Positions 1 to 9,300 of a stretch of 33,830 bases of DNA are shown here, one piece after another; within the stretch, counting starts at the first letter, position 1; each line of letters begins with the position of its first letter. Source of the stretch: Verrucomicrobiales bacterium. Its GTDB lineage: Bacteria > Verrucomicrobiota > Verrucomicrobiia > Verrucomicrobiales > DEV007. The translations under genes and the position numbers were made by a program. The stretch covers positions 1 to 33,830 of the forward strand of contig JAPYUT010000042.1 in NCBI GenBank assembly GCA_029940475.1, in the 5' to 3' direction. The notes below the pieces were generated by a model. That model was not told the origin of the DNA. It did no database searches and saw nothing but the letters and a program-made list of their open reading frames with translations.

Positions 1-95
1 TCGTTGACCTGGCTGATGTGCAGCAGGTCATTGACGTGCTTGTTGCCTTTGTCCGTTCCCTGAAGGCAGGGGATGACTTTGCGATCAAGCTCTAG
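1..95 (+). CDS. C-terminal fragment of an unidentified protein
   Basis: An open frame enters from the left edge and stops at TAG 93-95; codons are read from position 3. The visible 30 residues contain the helix-like stretch DVLVAFVRSL and end in DDFAIKL. The LVAFVRSL pattern resembles the last helix of c-type cytochrome domains in Verrucomicrobiota and Planctomycetota, but no haem motif is visible because the rest lies outside the window. The family is therefore not assigned. The next gene on the same strand starts 35 bp downstream. Confidence 0.5.
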   Translation, partial: VDLADVQQVIDVLVAFVRSLKAGDDFAIKL

Positions 96-130
96 GGGGC
101 AACCGCCCTCAAAGGCTCAAAGAGGCCGAA

Positions 131-688
131 ATGAAAAACCTGCCTGAAATCAACCACTGCAGCCCGAACCGCAAGGCCTACTGGTGCAGTGCCTGTAAGG
201 CGCACAATACGTTCGACATTAAGAGCAGTAGATCAGGCAACAATACGACGTGGACGTATCACTGTAAGGCCTGCCGCTTCTCGATGTTCAATCCCGCCGA
301 TGTGTATCCATGGAAGAATGGACTGTTTGTTTTTGTGGGTTTGTGCTTCCTCATCGCTGTTCCCATCGGGCTCATATGCTTGGTCATTGGGGACACGGAT
401 TCTAATTTTTTCAGCATCTCCTTAATCCTGGCGGGGTTTGGAGCTTTCTTTGGCTGGATCGCGTGGATGATGCATAAGTATATGAAGCAATGGAACGTCT
501 GGCATTCCGCTCAGCGAAGGAAGTCCCCGGAGCGGCTGACACTGGAGGCCATGAACCATCCTTTTCAGCCCGAATACGACAGCAGCGGAGACTTTACCGA
601 GTGGGCGGAACAGTTCCTGACTCCTGAAGAAGTGGAGCAACTGCACGCAAAATATGGGAAACGCCTGTTTATCCCGGCTAATCAATAA
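131..688 (+). CDS. Membrane protein with N-terminal zinc ribbon, unknown function
   Basis: A 185-residue protein whose role I do not recognise. Residues about 19-50 hold two CxxC pairs (WCSACK and HCKACR), which fits a four-cysteine zinc ribbon. Two hydrophobic segments follow at about residues 63-85 and 93-113, and then a cytoplasmic-looking tail rich in Glu and Trp. The likely topology is a membrane anchor with both ends on the same side. The ATG is supported by an upstream GAGG at 5-nt spacing. The stop codon overlaps the 3' end of the convergent glutaredoxin-like gene by 11 bp. The paired CxxC motifs support metal binding; anything beyond that would be a guess. Confidence 0.75.
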   Translation: MKNLPEINHCSPNRKAYWCSACKAHNTFDIKSSRSGNNTTWTYHCKACRFSMFNPADVYPWKNGLFVFVGLCFLIAVPIGLICLVIGDTDSNFFSISLILAGFGAFFGWIAWMMHKYMKQWNVWHSAQRRKSPERLTLEAMNHPFQPEYDSSGDFTEWAEQFLTPEEVEQLHAKYGKRLFIPANQ

Positions 689-1037
689 AATTGATCTTGC
701 CTGCAGCATTCTCCATCGCGGCATGCTGCTCGTCGGTGCAGGAGGAATCGGTGGGTGCATCAGCCTCCTTCTCGGTAGATCCAACCAAGCCCTTCTCCAG
801 GAGGTAAGCCTCCACCTCGTCACCACTCACGTCAGCCAGCATCACGTCATCAACCACCACGCACGGTGAGAGCGGTTGACCGCTGCGCTGCTCCATCTCC
901 CAGCGGAATGCCGGGTTTGCGATGATATCCTTTTCCTCAAAATCCAGGGCATGCTTGCGCATGATGGCACGCACCCCCTCGCTCCAGCCACAATGCGTTT
1001 TCAGGTAGGCGATAATCTCAATATTGTTCTCTGGCAT
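678..1037 (-). CDS. Glutaredoxin-like thioredoxin-fold protein
   Basis: Counting from the ATG at 1037, this 119-residue protein has an active-site-like CGWS at residues 16-19 after a short beta strand (IEIIAYLKTH). It also has a PLSPCVVVDD segment with the expected cis-proline at about residue 58, and a later DVSGDEVEAYL stretch resembling the glutathione-binding end of the fold. Family knowledge suggests thiol-disulfide exchange or glutathionylation chemistry in the cytoplasm. The single cysteine of CGWS resembles monothiol types, although a second cysteine follows the cis-proline. The C-terminal 35 residues are charged and not part of the fold. An in-frame TTG at 1058 would add 7 residues; neither start has a convincing ribosome binding site. 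Confidence 0.7.
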   Translation of the reverse strand: MPENNIEIIAYLKTHCGWSEGVRAIMRKHALDFEEKDIIANPAFRWEMEQRSGQPLSPCVVVDDVMLADVSGDEVEAYLLEKGLVGSTEKEADAPTDSSCTDEQHAAMENAAGKINFID

Positions 1038-1131
1038 GATTTTCTTGGTAATGGGCAAACATTAAATCTGTTCAGGCAATCAATCAAGGGCAGCTTAATT
1101 CAAAGTTGCCCATTGCCGTCGCGGTGACGAT

Positions 1132-1158
1132 CCTGATAATATATCCCTGATTATCAGG
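1132..1158. repeat. Perfect inverted repeat upstream of the metallophosphoesterase gene
   Basis: CCTGATAAT (1132-1140) and ATTATCAGG (1150-1158) form a perfect 9-bp inverted repeat with a 9-bp spacer, ending 12 bp before the ATG at 1171. The only Shine-Dalgarno-like AGGA (1156-1159) starts inside the right arm. The element could be a protein operator or an RNA stem that hides the ribosome binding site. CCTGAT also recurs directly (1132 and 1146). Confidence 0.6.
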
Positions 1159-1170
1159 AAAAAAATCTCA

Positions 1171-3159
1171 ATGACTATTCCACCCCTTCTCAAGACAACC
1201 TGCAGTGCAACGGCATTGCTTCTCATAATGTTGCAGGCTGTTCGTGCCGAACAACCCGCATTCTCCCGGGCACCCTACCTGCAACTCGCCACTGATAGCT
1301 CAATCCGGATTGTCTGGCGCACTGAGCGGGCAATCACCCCGCTTGTGCGCTACGGGAAAGACCCGGTAAAGCTCACCGGGCTTGCCAAGGCGGAAAATAT
1401 CATCAAGCGCGTCACCGCCACGGGCGAATCCGGTTCACCTCCCCCCCTGCACAGTGCCCCCGAGGGCACCCGCCAGTTTGAGGCAACAATAAGCGGCCTG
1501 GAACCGGAAACTGTCTACCGCTATGCGATCTTCGATGGCAAAAAACGACTCACCCCTGACGATCCAAGCTACCGCTTCAAGACCCACCCGCTGCCGGGAA
1601 TCCCAAGGCCCCTTTATTTCTGGGTCGTCGGCGATTCCGGAACCGCTGGTCTCAACCAGGCCAAGGTGCACACGGCGATGCGCGAATACAACAAGGCAAA
1701 AGGCGCGCAACTCGACCTCTACATTCATGTTGGCGACATGGCATATGGCAGCGGCACCGACACTCAATTCTCAGAGCGCTTCTTCAAGATGTATGAACCC
1801 ACGCTGCGCAATACCGTGTGCTGGGCGGCAATGGGCAACCATGAAGGCAAAACCTCCAAGGGCGCAGACGGCAGCGGCCCTTTCTATGACGCATATATTT
1901 GCCCGACAACCGGTGAAGCCGGCGGCCTTCCATCCGGCAAGGAAGCCTACTACTCCTTTGATTTCGGCAGCGTTCATTTCGTCGTCCTTGACTCGCACGA
2001 CCTCGACCGCAAACCCGGCGGCGCGATGGCGCAGTGGTTAAAGGCTGATATTGAGAAAACCAAAGCCGAATGGTTAATCGCCTACTTTCACCATCCTCCC
2101 TACACCAAGGGCTCACACGACAGCGACAAGGAAAGTCAACTCATCGAGATGCGTGAGCACATTATGCCCATCCTTGAGGGAGGCGGCGTGGACATCGTCT
2201 TTACCGGCCACTCCCATATCTACGAGCGATCAATGCTCATCAACGGCGCATACGCGACACCCACCACCGCAAAAGGCGTTATCCTTGACGACGGTGACGG
2301 TGACCCGGACGGTGACGGTCCCTACCTCAAGAGCAAGGGACTCGTCCCCCACAACGGCACCGTGCAGGTTGTCGCCGGTCATGGTGGCACCAATGTCAGC
2401 AGGAAGGGAACCATGCCGATAATGCGCAGGATCCTGGTGGAGAACGGCTCCGTCCTGGTATCTGTAAAAGGAAACACCCTGAGCGCAACCATGCTCAACT
2501 TGAACGCGACGGTGCGTGATTCCTTCGCCATTAAAAAAGAAGGCATCATTGAGCACTCACCAATCCAGGATCCGTGGCAGCCTTCGGCAAAAAAGGAGAC
2601 TAAAAAGCCGGAATCCGGGAAGGTTATCAAGGAAGGAAAACCCCTCCCCCCCGGAGCACAACGCATCATCGACCACAGTGCACAGTGGCGTTACCTGGCC
2701 GGTGGAAACCACCCCCCAAAAAACTGGACAACCCTCAATTTCAACCAGTCTTCCTGGAAGCAGGGAGCAGCCGGCTTTGGATACGGGGATAAAGATGACC
2801 GCACCGAATTGGCCGGCATGAAAGATAAATACAGGAGTGTCTATATCCGCCGTGCATTTAAGCTTCCTGACGGTGCAAACCCCGCAAAAATCGGGCTCGC
2901 CGTGTCCTACGATGACGCATTCATCGCCTATATAAACGGCAAGGAGGTTTGCCGGGTCGGTGTTGATTCCGGTAGCGGTAAAGACGCAAAAGGATTCCAT
3001 TCACATGAAGCGGACAAGAAATTTGAGTTCTTTCCCCTGGATAAAAAGGCAATTGGAGCACTCCAGGACGGTGTCAATATCCTCGCGATCGAGGGGCATA
3101 ACATAAAGGTGAACAGCTCCGACTTCACCCTGCACCCGGCACTTCTACTGGTGAAATAA
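1171..3159 (+). CDS. Exported purple-acid-phosphatase-like metallophosphoesterase
   Basis: A 662-residue protein with a signal peptide (about residues 1-26), a fibronectin-like N-terminal domain of the purple acid phosphatase type (about 30-140) and a calcineurin-like phosphoesterase core. Metal-binding motifs appear in order: GDSG at 154, GDMAYG at 188, GNHE at 222, FHHPPY at 306 and GHSHIYERS at 346. An Asp/Gly-rich loop at about 372-384 may bind calcium. A lysine-rich linker leads to a C-terminal beta domain (about 505-662, WRYLAGG through LHPALLLVK) of a type often appended to exported verrucomicrobial proteins. The likely role is hydrolysis of phosphate esters outside the cytoplasm; the substrate is unknown. 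Its stop overlaps the start of the TPR gene (TAATG), so the two are probably co-translated. Confidence 0.9.
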   Translation: MTIPPLLKTTCSATALLLIMLQAVRAEQPAFSRAPYLQLATDSSIRIVWRTERAITPLVRYGKDPVKLTGLAKAENIIKRVTATGESGSPPPLHSAPEGTRQFEATISGLEPETVYRYAIFDGKKRLTPDDPSYRFKTHPLPGIPRPLYFWVVGDSGTAGLNQAKVHTAMREYNKAKGAQLDLYIHVGDMAYGSGTDTQFSERFFKMYEPTLRNTVCWAAMGNHEGKTSKGADGSGPFYDAYICPTTGEAGGLPSGKEAYYSFDFGSVHFVVLDSHDLDRKPGGAMAQWLKADIEKTKAEWLIAYFHHPPYTKGSHDSDKESQLIEMREHIMPILEGGGVDIVFTGHSHIYERSMLINGAYATPTTAKGVILDDGDGDPDGDGPYLKSKGLVPHNGTVQVVAGHGGTNVSRKGTMPIMRRILVENGSVLVSVKGNTLSATMLNLNATVRDSFAIKKEGIIEHSPIQDPWQPSAKKETKKPESGKVIKEGKPLPPGAQRIIDHSAQWRYLAGGNHPPKNWTTLNFNQSSWKQGAAGFGYGDKDDRTELAGMKDKYRSVYIRRAFKLPDGANPAKIGLAVSYDDAFIAYINGKEVCRVGVDSGSGKDAKGFHSHEADKKFEFFPLDKKAIGALQDGVNILAIEGHNIKVNSSDFTLHPALLLVK

Positions 3160-4100
3160 TGCCAATGAGAAAACTTCCGCACAGCCTCCTGGCTCTCTTC
3201 AGCATCGCCATCTTCCTGCCATGCCTGCCCGCACACCACGATACCGAGGAAATGATTGCGCGCTTCACCCAGCGCATCGAGTCCGGTAAGGCAAGCGCCG
3301 AGCTCCACTATCGGCGCGCTGTTGAATACCGCATCCTGCTTCAGCCCGCCAAGGCTGAAGCCGATCTCCACGCAGCGCTTGAATACGATCCTAATTACAC
3401 TCCTGCCCACAGGGAACTGGCACAATTACTCGCAAAGCGGGGAAAACCCAAATTGGCCGTCAAGGCAGCACGGCATGCAATATTTGCCTCAAGGAACCTG
3501 AATGAACGTGCCGGCGCAATGATTCTTCTTGCCCGCCTGCTCGCAGCCTCCGGGCAACCCGGGGCGGCCTTGCGCAGTTGTCGTGAGGCATTTGAATTAA
3601 AGCCTCCCGGGGAAGTCGAGTGGTATTTACTGCATGCCGAATTACTCGCTTTACTCGACAGGGACCATGAACGGCCGGACATACTCGCAGCCGGCTACAC
3701 TGCCACGTACAGTATCGTGCTGCGCAATGCATGGATCGACGCATTGCTCGATGCGGGAGATTTCAAGGCCGCATTGCCGGTCATTGAGCAGGAACTCTCA
3801 GGATTACGCCTGAAAAGCTCGTGGCGGCTGCGTCATGCCCGCGCCCTGCTCGGTCTCGGCCGGACAGCTACTGCCAGCGCGGAACTTGCCGCCTGCCTTG
3901 GGGAACTTGAAAAGCGAATACACCCGGCAAGGCCGGACATCACCCTGATCGCTGAACGCGGACTCGCTCACGCCCTGCTCGGCAGGCTCGGCGCAGCCCG
4001 CAGCGACTTGAGGCGGGCACGCGCCGGCGGGGCTGAGCAGTGGATGACAGCAGCACTCGAGCGCGCGCTTTCTGATGTCTCGAAAATTGACCGCAGGTAA
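3159..4100 (+). CDS. Exported tetratricopeptide-repeat protein
   Basis: A 313-residue protein with a signal peptide (about residues 1-25, cleavage near LPAHH) followed by helical repeats of the TPR kind. Examples are AELHYRRAVEYRILLQPAKAE, PAHRELAQLLAKRGKPKLAV and a more divergent C-terminal set containing HARALLGLGRTATASAEL. TPRs are protein-interaction scaffolds. The ATG overlaps the TAA of the phosphoesterase gene; a second ATG two codons later (3165) is an equally plausible start. The coupling suggests that the protein works with the exported phosphoesterase, possibly as a periplasmic partner, but that is inference. It ends 10 bp before the end of the convergent proline-rich gene. Confidence 0.85.
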   Translation: MPMRKLPHSLLALFSIAIFLPCLPAHHDTEEMIARFTQRIESGKASAELHYRRAVEYRILLQPAKAEADLHAALEYDPNYTPAHRELAQLLAKRGKPKLAVKAARHAIFASRNLNERAGAMILLARLLAASGQPGAALRSCREAFELKPPGEVEWYLLHAELLALLDRDHERPDILAAGYTATYSIVLRNAWIDALLDAGDFKAALPVIEQELSGLRLKSSWRLRHARALLGLGRTATASAELAACLGELEKRIHPARPDITLIAERGLAHALLGRLGAARSDLRRARAGGAEQWMTAALERALSDVSKIDRR

Positions 4101-4110
4101 TCAGGTATAT

Positions 4111-5184
4111 CTAGGGAATCTCTTCGCCTGACCCGGTATAAAGCCACTCAACAACCCTGTTGCCGGAAATAATCGCCATGCCCTCGGTATCAAAGGTGCC
4201 AAAAAGACTGGTGGTGGGGTAGGTTACCGTGGCGGTCCAATATGGCTTTGAATTCCATATTTGCGGTCGGGCCGGTCCCCACCCTTTGATTTTGGACACG
4301 TTGATTGATTTAACCTCACCCCTTTGGATACTCGCCAGCATCACCGCATAGCCGCGACCACTCTTCTCCGGAGGCGACCCCAACCCTGCCGCATATTTTT
4401 CCCTCTCACTGGAGGTCATTGGCCGCGGCACGTCATCACGATAGGCCGTCTCGGGCAAGTTACTGATCACGGCAACCGGTTCGGCAGGCCGCAAACCCGG
4501 AGAATCATCCGGGACATCCACGGGGTCAGGATCAACCGGCGGGTCAGGGGTAGCCGGCGGGTCTACAGTCACAGTTTCCGGCGGTTTTTTCTCTGCCTGC
4601 GGTCTTGATGATTGCAGGAGAAGATCACGGAAATTACGCACAGCAAGAGCATCATCAATCTGATTGGCCCTAGTCAATACAACCTGAATAAACTCAAGTT
4701 TGCGATCGACTTCAAACCGCGCTTCCCCGTCACGGCTGCGTTTCAGGTTGTTAACGCGGGCAAAGAACTGCTCATATTGACCGCGCATTGTGCGCACATG
4801 ATCCGGCGCCGCATCAATCTCGGCTGACCGGGTGGCATCGCCGCTTTCAATGCGCCCGATTTCCCCGTCCAGGGCCACCGCCGCCTTCATCGCCTTAATC
4901 TTGAGCATTCTGGCCTGCTCATATTTCAGTTTCCCGACATACTTTTCATTGAGCCTCTTCAGGTAGTCCTCATGCTGTATTGAGTTTTCCCCGAGCGCAT
5001 TCTCAAAGGCCGCCAGTAGCTCTTTTTGTTCAACGGAAAAGAAATCCGGCGGACTCGGCAATTCCAGTGCACGAGCCGATATCCCCAGGAGGGTAAGGGC
5101 AAAAACAGCAAAAAACGGGTAAAGCGGCACAACTAATGCTAATAATTGGTGGAAATTGAGGATTTTCTTCAAATAAAATACCAA
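4111..5184 (-). CDS. Exported protein with proline-rich linker, unknown function
   Basis: A 357-residue product I do not recognise. The hydrophobic N-terminus (LLALVVPLYPFFAVFALTLLG) looks like a signal peptide. An alpha-helical, charged region follows (about residues 50-195). A linker of repeated Pro/Asp/Val, such as PPATPDPPVDPDPVD, spans about residues 205-235. A C-terminal globular domain (about 270-357) contains WNSKPYWTATVTYPTTSLFGTF. No ATG lies near the 5' end: the frame opens with TTG at 5184, another TTG is at 5172, and neither has a Shine-Dalgarno sequence, so the start is uncertain. The helical region plus C-terminal domain suggests an envelope structural or binding protein; no enzymatic motif is visible. 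Confidence 0.75.
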   Translation of the reverse strand: MVFYLKKILNFHQLLALVVPLYPFFAVFALTLLGISARALELPSPPDFFSVEQKELLAAFENALGENSIQHEDYLKRLNEKYVGKLKYEQARMLKIKAMKAAVALDGEIGRIESGDATRSAEIDAAPDHVRTMRGQYEQFFARVNNLKRSRDGEARFEVDRKLEFIQVVLTRANQIDDALAVRNFRDLLLQSSRPQAEKKPPETVTVDPPATPDPPVDPDPVDVPDDSPGLRPAEPVAVISNLPETAYRDDVPRPMTSSEREKYAAGLGSPPEKSGRGYAVMLASIQRGEVKSINVSKIKGWGPARPQIWNSKPYWTATVTYPTTSLFGTFDTEGMAIISGNRVVEWLYTGSGEEIP

Positions 5185-5259
5185 GTGGTGACGTATTCTT
5201 TAGCAAAGTATGATATTGTAGGCAACCGGGGGGATCAAATGGTCAATTGTGAAGTGGCC

Positions 5260-5291
5260 GGAAAAATTGTTTTATTTTCCTGAAAAATAAA
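5260..5291. repeat. Two overlapping AT-rich inverted repeats in a divergent intergenic region
   Basis: GGAAAA (5260-5265) can pair with TTTTCC (5275-5280). TTTATTTT (5271-5278) can pair with AAAATAAA (5284-5291). The two pairings share bases and exclude each other. They lie in the 172-bp gap between the divergent genes at 5184 and 5357, upstream of the SHD1-like gene. AT richness makes chance pairing fairly likely. Confidence 0.35.
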
Positions 5292-5356
5292 GTAGCACCG
5301 AAGACATCATGTTTACGTAATCTTTCCCCGCCAACCTAAATGAACAGCAATCGCTT

Positions 5357-6322
5357 ATGAAATCTATCGTTCAATTCGTGGGACTAACCGGATTGGCAGC
5401 CATGTTGCTATCAGCAGCAGCTGCCAAGTCATTTGAGGATAAATTCGGCAGGGTGATGGTTGCGGAACTGGTTTCCCATACCGGAACGGACGCCGATAAC
5501 GTCAAGATTGATAAAGGCGGCAAGAAAATCGACGTGAAAATCGACGTCTTCAGTGAAAAAGACCAGCAATTCATCCGCGACTGGATGAAAAGCACCCCGC
5601 CGACACTGGATTATGCCTTCAGGATCCAGGCAGTGAAGAAAAAGCAATCGGAAATCAAGGGGTCTCGTAGTTATTACTCAAGCAGCAAGACGGCAGTCTA
5701 CGTTTACGAGATAACGGTCACCAACCTGACCCGGCAACCCGTCAGCGATTTGCGAATCGATCATCGTACCGTCTCACAGGGAAGATCAAAATCCCTTAAA
5801 TTTCAACGCGGCAGTGAAAATGTAAAAGGTCCGTTGCGCTATAATGATCAAATCCAATTCATCACCACCCCGGCAAAAATAGAGAGTAGCAGCGGTCGCA
5901 GTTACTATGGATATGGATCCTCATACAGCTTCAAGGAAAGCCTGCTCGGAGTCATCCTGAGAATCTATGGCCCGGACGACCAACCATTGGAGGAATGGCG
6001 CTCATCGGGAACAAAGATGGGCCAGGTGAGCTGGGAAGCCTCTGAGCAATCAGATACCACCCGCCAACGTGGCTTTACAGGAGAAGATGACGGTGACCGA
6101 AGAAACGATGGCGACCGAAGAAACGACGGCGACCGAAGAAACGACGGCGACCGAAGAAACGACGGCGACCAAAAGCAACCTGATTTGAGGGACCTCGAGG
6201 CACTCAAGAAACTCCTGGAATCCGGCGAAAATCCCTTCAAGCAGAACAAGCCCGACGTGAAGCCTGAGGGGATCCCGGATGTGAAACCGGAAGACTTCTC
6301 AAAAATATTCGGTTCGAAATAA
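5357..6322 (+). CDS. Exported SHD1-like protein with DGDRRN tandem repeat
   Basis: A 321-residue protein with a signal peptide (about residues 1-23). Residues about 25-77 read SFEDKFGRVMVAELVSHTG and, further on, SEKDQQFIRDWM. This is the pattern of the SHD1-like beta domain common in exported proteins of Verrucomicrobiota and Planctomycetota. A middle beta-rich domain (about 85-235) is rich in Ser and Tyr. A hydrophilic low-complexity segment of four DGDRRN units plus a partial fifth follows at about 245-272. The tail has VKPEGIPDVKPEDF. Function is unknown, and binding in the cell envelope is the most that can be said. The ATG lacks a Shine-Dalgarno sequence. Confidence 0.8.
   Translation: MKSIVQFVGLTGLAAMLLSAAAAKSFEDKFGRVMVAELVSHTGTDADNVKIDKGGKKIDVKIDVFSEKDQQFIRDWMKSTPPTLDYAFRIQAVKKKQSEIKGSRSYYSSSKTAVYVYEITVTNLTRQPVSDLRIDHRTVSQGRSKSLKFQRGSENVKGPLRYNDQIQFITTPAKIESSSGRSYYGYGSSYSFKESLLGVILRIYGPDDQPLEEWRSSGTKMGQVSWEASEQSDTTRQRGFTGEDDGDRRNDGDRRNDGDRRNDGDRRNDGDQKQPDLRDLEALKKLLESGENPFKQNKPDVKPEGIPDVKPEDFSKIFGSK
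6089..6170 (+). repeat. In-frame 18-bp tandem repeat, four and a half copies
   Basis: The unit GACGGCGACCGAAGAAAC is present four times (6089-6106, 6107-6124, 6125-6142 and 6143-6160), followed by a partial unit to 6170. Copies differ only by GGT/GGC and GAC/GAT changes. The repeat encodes DGDRRN, keeps the frame, and can change length by slippage without breaking the gene. Confidence 0.95.
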
Positions 6323-6366
6323 CGTTCGGAAACCAGCACACATTCCACAGTCCGGGATTGCGCCGG

Positions 6367-9300
6367 CTACATCGCAAATTCACTGCTGTCGTTGCCATTT
6401 CTCTCGGTAGCATCATCAAGCCGTCGTTTCTCCCACCTCTGCAGGGTTCCGGGCTTGAATACCAGGCGCTTGAAATCCTCAAGCATCAGGTAGACACAGG
6501 GCACAAGCAGCAAAGTGATCGTGGTTGCGAACAGGATCCCGAACCCCAGTGAAATCGCCATCGGGATAAGGAACTTTGCCTGCAGGTCAGTCTCCAGAAG
6601 CATGGGAGTCAAGCCTGCAAACGTTGTCAGTGAAGTCAACAGGATTGGCCGGAATCGCGCCGCACCGGCGGCCCATGCCGCATCAATCACCGACTGCCCG
6701 CGTAGACGGTGACGATTCACATAATCCACAAGGACCAGGCTGTCATTAACCACCACCCCGGCAAGCGCGATAATCCCGCACATCGACATGATACTGAGGT
6801 TTACTCCCATTAGTATGTGGCCGGTCACCGCGCCCACGATTCCAAAGGGAATCACACTCATGACGATTAACGGCTGAATATAAGAGCGCAGAGGTATCGC
6901 CATCAGGACAAACATGGCAAGCAGGGCAAACAGGAATCCTATACCCATCTCCTTCATGCTTTGTTGCTGATCCTTTTGTTCTCCCTGGAACTTGTATTGT
7001 ATCCCAGGAAACCTGTCCCCCAGTGTCCTTAAGGTGTCCTCCTCCAGAGTACGACGTGCCTCGTTGGCATTTGCGTTCTCATTATTTTTGTCAATATCAG
7101 CCGCAATGCGGATCGTTCGCATCCGATCGGTTCGCTGGATAGTGGCAGCACCCCGCCCCTCACCGAATTCAACGACAGCGGAAAGCGGAATCTCATTCCC
7201 TTCCCGGGTACGCACTTTCATTCGCTCAATATCCTCAAGGGAAGTGCGTTCAGCCTTGGGATAACGCACCATCACCTTGATCTGATCGCGACCACGCTGC
7301 AATCTCTGCACCTCTTCACCATAGAATCCCCTGCGCATTTGGCGGGCAACATCCCCAAGCCTTAATCCCAGAGCCTCTCCCGCAGGCAATAGAGATTTTA
7401 AAATCACCTCACGCTTGCCGTTCCTGTCACTGTCATTGATATCAATGATGCCATCGATCCCGAAAAGGGCATCTTTTACGTATTCCGTGGCACTGCGCAA
7501 TTGTTCGAAATCACCACCACTGAGCTCAAGGTCAATGGCATTGCCTCCACCCGCCGCCTGGCTCTGGAACGAAATTTCAGCTACCCCTGGAATATCACCG
7601 GAGAGTTTGCGCCACTGAGCGGCAAGTTCCTTGGCGGTGACTTCACGCTCAGCACCGGGCAACAATTCCAGGGCAACTTCACCAAGATGCGATCCTCTCG
7701 GAGTAATCGGAGTAAACCCTGTCTTAAAGGGCTGGCTGCCGACACTCGCCAGCATATGGATCACCAGGGACCTGCCGTTACGCTTGGAATACAACTCGTT
7801 TAACTTCACCGCCGCCGCCTCAACGCGTGCAACCGCAGCCGAGGTTGTCTCAAATGCCACCCCGTCAACCATGCTGATCTTGGTCGCGATAATCTCCGCC
7901 TCAACCTCGGGGAAGAACTCCATCTTGATGCGCCCGCCGCCAACAACACCAAGGGTTACCACAAACAACGCGAAGAAAATCGCCAATACCATATAACGAG
8001 AATGCAGGGCGCGACGGAGAACAGGCCGGTAGAAAGTCTCCACAAAATGCTCGAGACCGCGTGCAATCCTGTGCTGAAACCTTAGAATGAAGCCCTGTTT
8101 ATTACCGCTATTAGCCGGCCTGAGCAGGGAAAGATGTGCCGGCAGTATTAACTTGGACTGGAGCAGGGAGAAGAGCAATGTCGGGATCACAATCCACGGG
8201 ATGTTGCGCCAGATCTTGCCGCTGACACCGCTGATCCCCAGCATCGGAGCAAAGGCAATGGCAGTCGTTAAGACACCGAAAATCACCACCACGCCGACCT
8301 CGTGTGTGCCCCGCCATGAGGCTATGCGAGGATCCTCCCCTGCTCGGATTCGCCGATAAACATTTTCACCAACGACAATGGCATCATCAACCACAATACC
8401 CAGCACCAGGATGAAGGCGAAAAGTGTAATCATGTTTACTGAAATTCCCGTATAGGGCATCATCCAGATCCCACCGGCAAAGGATACCGGGATACCGATT
8501 GTCACAAGTGCCGCGAGGCTTGGCCGCAGAAACAAGGACAACACTATCAGCACAAGTATGAGGCCCCATAATCCATTGCGCGCCAAAAGGTCCAGACGTC
8601 CCTCGAGCATCCTGGAAGTGTCGTTCCATACCTCAAGTGAGACACCTTCCGGCAATTGACTCCGGGCCTGCTCAATGTAGCCCTTGGCTGCACGGGCCAC
8701 GTCCAGCGTGTCTTCATCGCCAATGCGGAATACCTGGATCGCGGCAGCTGCCTTGCCGTCAAAACGACTGCTCATGTCTATATCTTCAAAGCCGTCGACC
8801 ACCGTTGCCAGTTCACCAACCACCACCTGCGTCCCGTCAGGACGGGTAATCACCGGGATATTCTCAAATCCCACGGCGGTATAGCGCTTGGCTTCCGCCT
8901 TGATTAAAATCTCCCCTGCATCCGTACGCACCGACCCACCTGGAAGGTCAAGGGAGGAGGAGCGTATCGCTTCTGCCACCTGGGCAAAAGTCAATCCGTA
9001 CGCGCGCAGGGTGTCCTCGGAAACATTGACTGCTATCTCGTAGGGACGGACACCTGAGAGTTCCACCTGGCTGATCCCCTTATCCTTGCGGAACAATGCA
9101 GCAAACCGTGCCATGAATCCCTGCGGCGGGGGCGGTTGATAAGATAACAGCCCGTCACGCACTTCTTCTGCATAGCCGCGCAGGGTGCGCTCATCGGCAT
9201 CGGCATAGATCGCCACTGTGAGGACCTGATTCTTGATGAGGATCTCCTCATAAACCGGTGCCTCGGCGTTCTCGGCAAGATTCTCAACAGCATCAACCCT

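Noticed and set aside
6089..6170. CRISPR-like array
   Set aside because: The units are contiguous without spacers and encode an in-frame peptide repeat; it is a coding tandem repeat.
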